The notes beneath the pieces were generated by a model. That model did no database searches. It worked only from the letters and a program-made list of their open reading frames with translations, and was not told where the DNA came from. From Acidobacteriota bacterium (GTDB lineage: Bacteria; Acidobacteriota; Terriglobia; Bryobacterales; Bryobacteraceae), in assembly GCA_016871015.1 (NCBI GenBank), contig VFZX01000004.1, positions 1-60,622 of the forward strand: 60,622 nt of DNA, given 5' to 3'. This document shows positions 60,283 through 60,622 of the stretch, one piece after another. Each line of letters opens with the position of its first letter. Positions within the stretch are counted from its first letter, which is position 1. The position numbers were made by a program, and so were the translations under genes.

Positions 60283-60622
60283 TGTGCGAACCGGAGACAT
60301 CCTTGACAAGTGTGCCGGTGGGCGGTTGACACAAACGAAGGGTAACCGGGGGACAGCGGTTAAGCTGGGGGATGCCCTGGCGAGAGGTGAGCCGCATGGA
60401 CAGCAAGGTCGAGTTTATCGAAGATTGGCAGGCAAACGACCTGTCATTTTCAGAATTGTGCCGGAAACACGGGATATCGAGGCAGACCGGGTATACGCTG
60501 GTGGACCGGTTCCGTGTGGAGGGCTGGGATGGCCTGCAAGAGCGGAGCCGTGCCCCCCACCACAGTCCGGCCGCCATGGAGGAGGGCACGCGTGAGGAGT
60601 TGATCGAACTGCGGATGCAGCA
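60283..60622 (+). mobile_element. Left end of an IS481-type element, cut by the window
   Basis: The element is taken to start near TGTGCGAACC at 60283; TGT ends are usual for IS481. The region between carries GGAGACATCC and GGTAACCGGGGGACAGCG, as I recall them for this family, followed by the transposase start at 60372. The right end lies outside, so the exact boundary and target duplication cannot be shown. Confidence 0.55.
60372..60622 (+). CDS. IS481-family transposase, N-terminal part
   Basis: ATG 60372 opens a frame with no stop to the end of the window, at least 83 residues. It reads MPWREVSRMDSKVEFIEDW, then DLSFSELCRKHGISRQTGY, DRFRVEGWDGLQERSRAPHH. This is the helix-turn-helix start of IS481-type transposases (MPWxE..., FSELCRxxGISRxTGY, ...ERSRAPH). 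The DDE catalytic domain lies beyond the window. Downstream of the ankyrin gene it may be a recent insertion that ends the operon. Confidence 0.85.
   Translation, partial: MPWREVSRMDSKVEFIEDWQANDLSFSELCRKHGISRQTGYTLVDRFRVEGWDGLQERSRAPHHSPAAMEEGTREELIELRMQ

Overview
The window is GC-rich bacterial chromosome. It looks like an acidobacterium of the Solibacter/Bryobacter type. This is inferred from two very large outer-membrane receptors with an N-terminal carboxypeptidase-regulatory domain, a DUF1549/DUF1553 plus DUF1501 pair with a planctomycete-type cytochrome, several Cys-type sulfatases, Tat-type leaders on many short enzymes, and a protease ending in a Solibacter-type C-terminal domain. 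I found no rRNA, tRNA, CRISPR array or complete mobile element. No gene-free stretch reaches 300 bases; the longest are 60199-60371, 110-269, 25897-26046, 44051-44193 and 53870-54006.

Layout. 1-1484: a partial Tat-exported protein and an exported alpha/beta hydrolase, both on the minus strand. 1555-10050: a tightly packed plus-strand operon of beta-propeller, parvulin PPIase, formylglycine-generating enzyme, sulfatase, cytochrome/LamG/DUF1553 protein and DUF1501 protein, with a broken Uma2 gene attached. 10526-14377 (minus): a molybdenum hydroxylase operon (FAD, [2Fe-2S] and Mo subunits plus a MoaD/ThiS carrier). 14441-24526: mixed genes, including a Uma2 gene killed by one stop codon, a D-aminoacylase-like amidohydrolase, a ComF-HNH-large membrane protein group, a Na+/Ca2+ antiporter, an amidohydrolase whose signal peptide carries a stop codon, and a frameshifted DUF885 peptidase. 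24565-41628: a sulfatase divergent from a TonB-type receptor, a frameshifted CocE hydrolase, PspC, VOC and PIG-L proteins, a UxuA-like/CocE operon and a second receptor. 41637-50803: small enzymes, an esterase/ABC ATPase/HExxH operon, an antitoxin/protease remnant and a radical SAM protein. 50816-60622: an isomerase/ABC-2 permease/sulfatase operon, a matrixin-like protease, a membrane glycosyltransferase, a cytochrome/PQQ dehydrogenase/ankyrin operon, and the left end of an IS481-type element running off the window.

Together the genes suggest breakdown of complex, probably sulfated, polymers. Three sulfatases carry the Cys motif that the formylglycine enzyme at 3462-4454 could activate. Two receptors sit divergently next to a sulfatase and a sugar-acid dehydratase-like enzyme. 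Periplasmic cytochrome and PQQ enzymes would oxidise products.

Three features cut across the window. First genes of many transcription units have a -10-like hexamer about 6-9 bases before the start codon and no Shine-Dalgarno, which points to leaderless mRNAs, including two divergent pairs that share one symmetrical -10. Convergent genes overlap or nearly touch, leaving no room for terminators between them. Six genes are broken, four of them by a single base, so either polishing errors or local gene decay must be considered.
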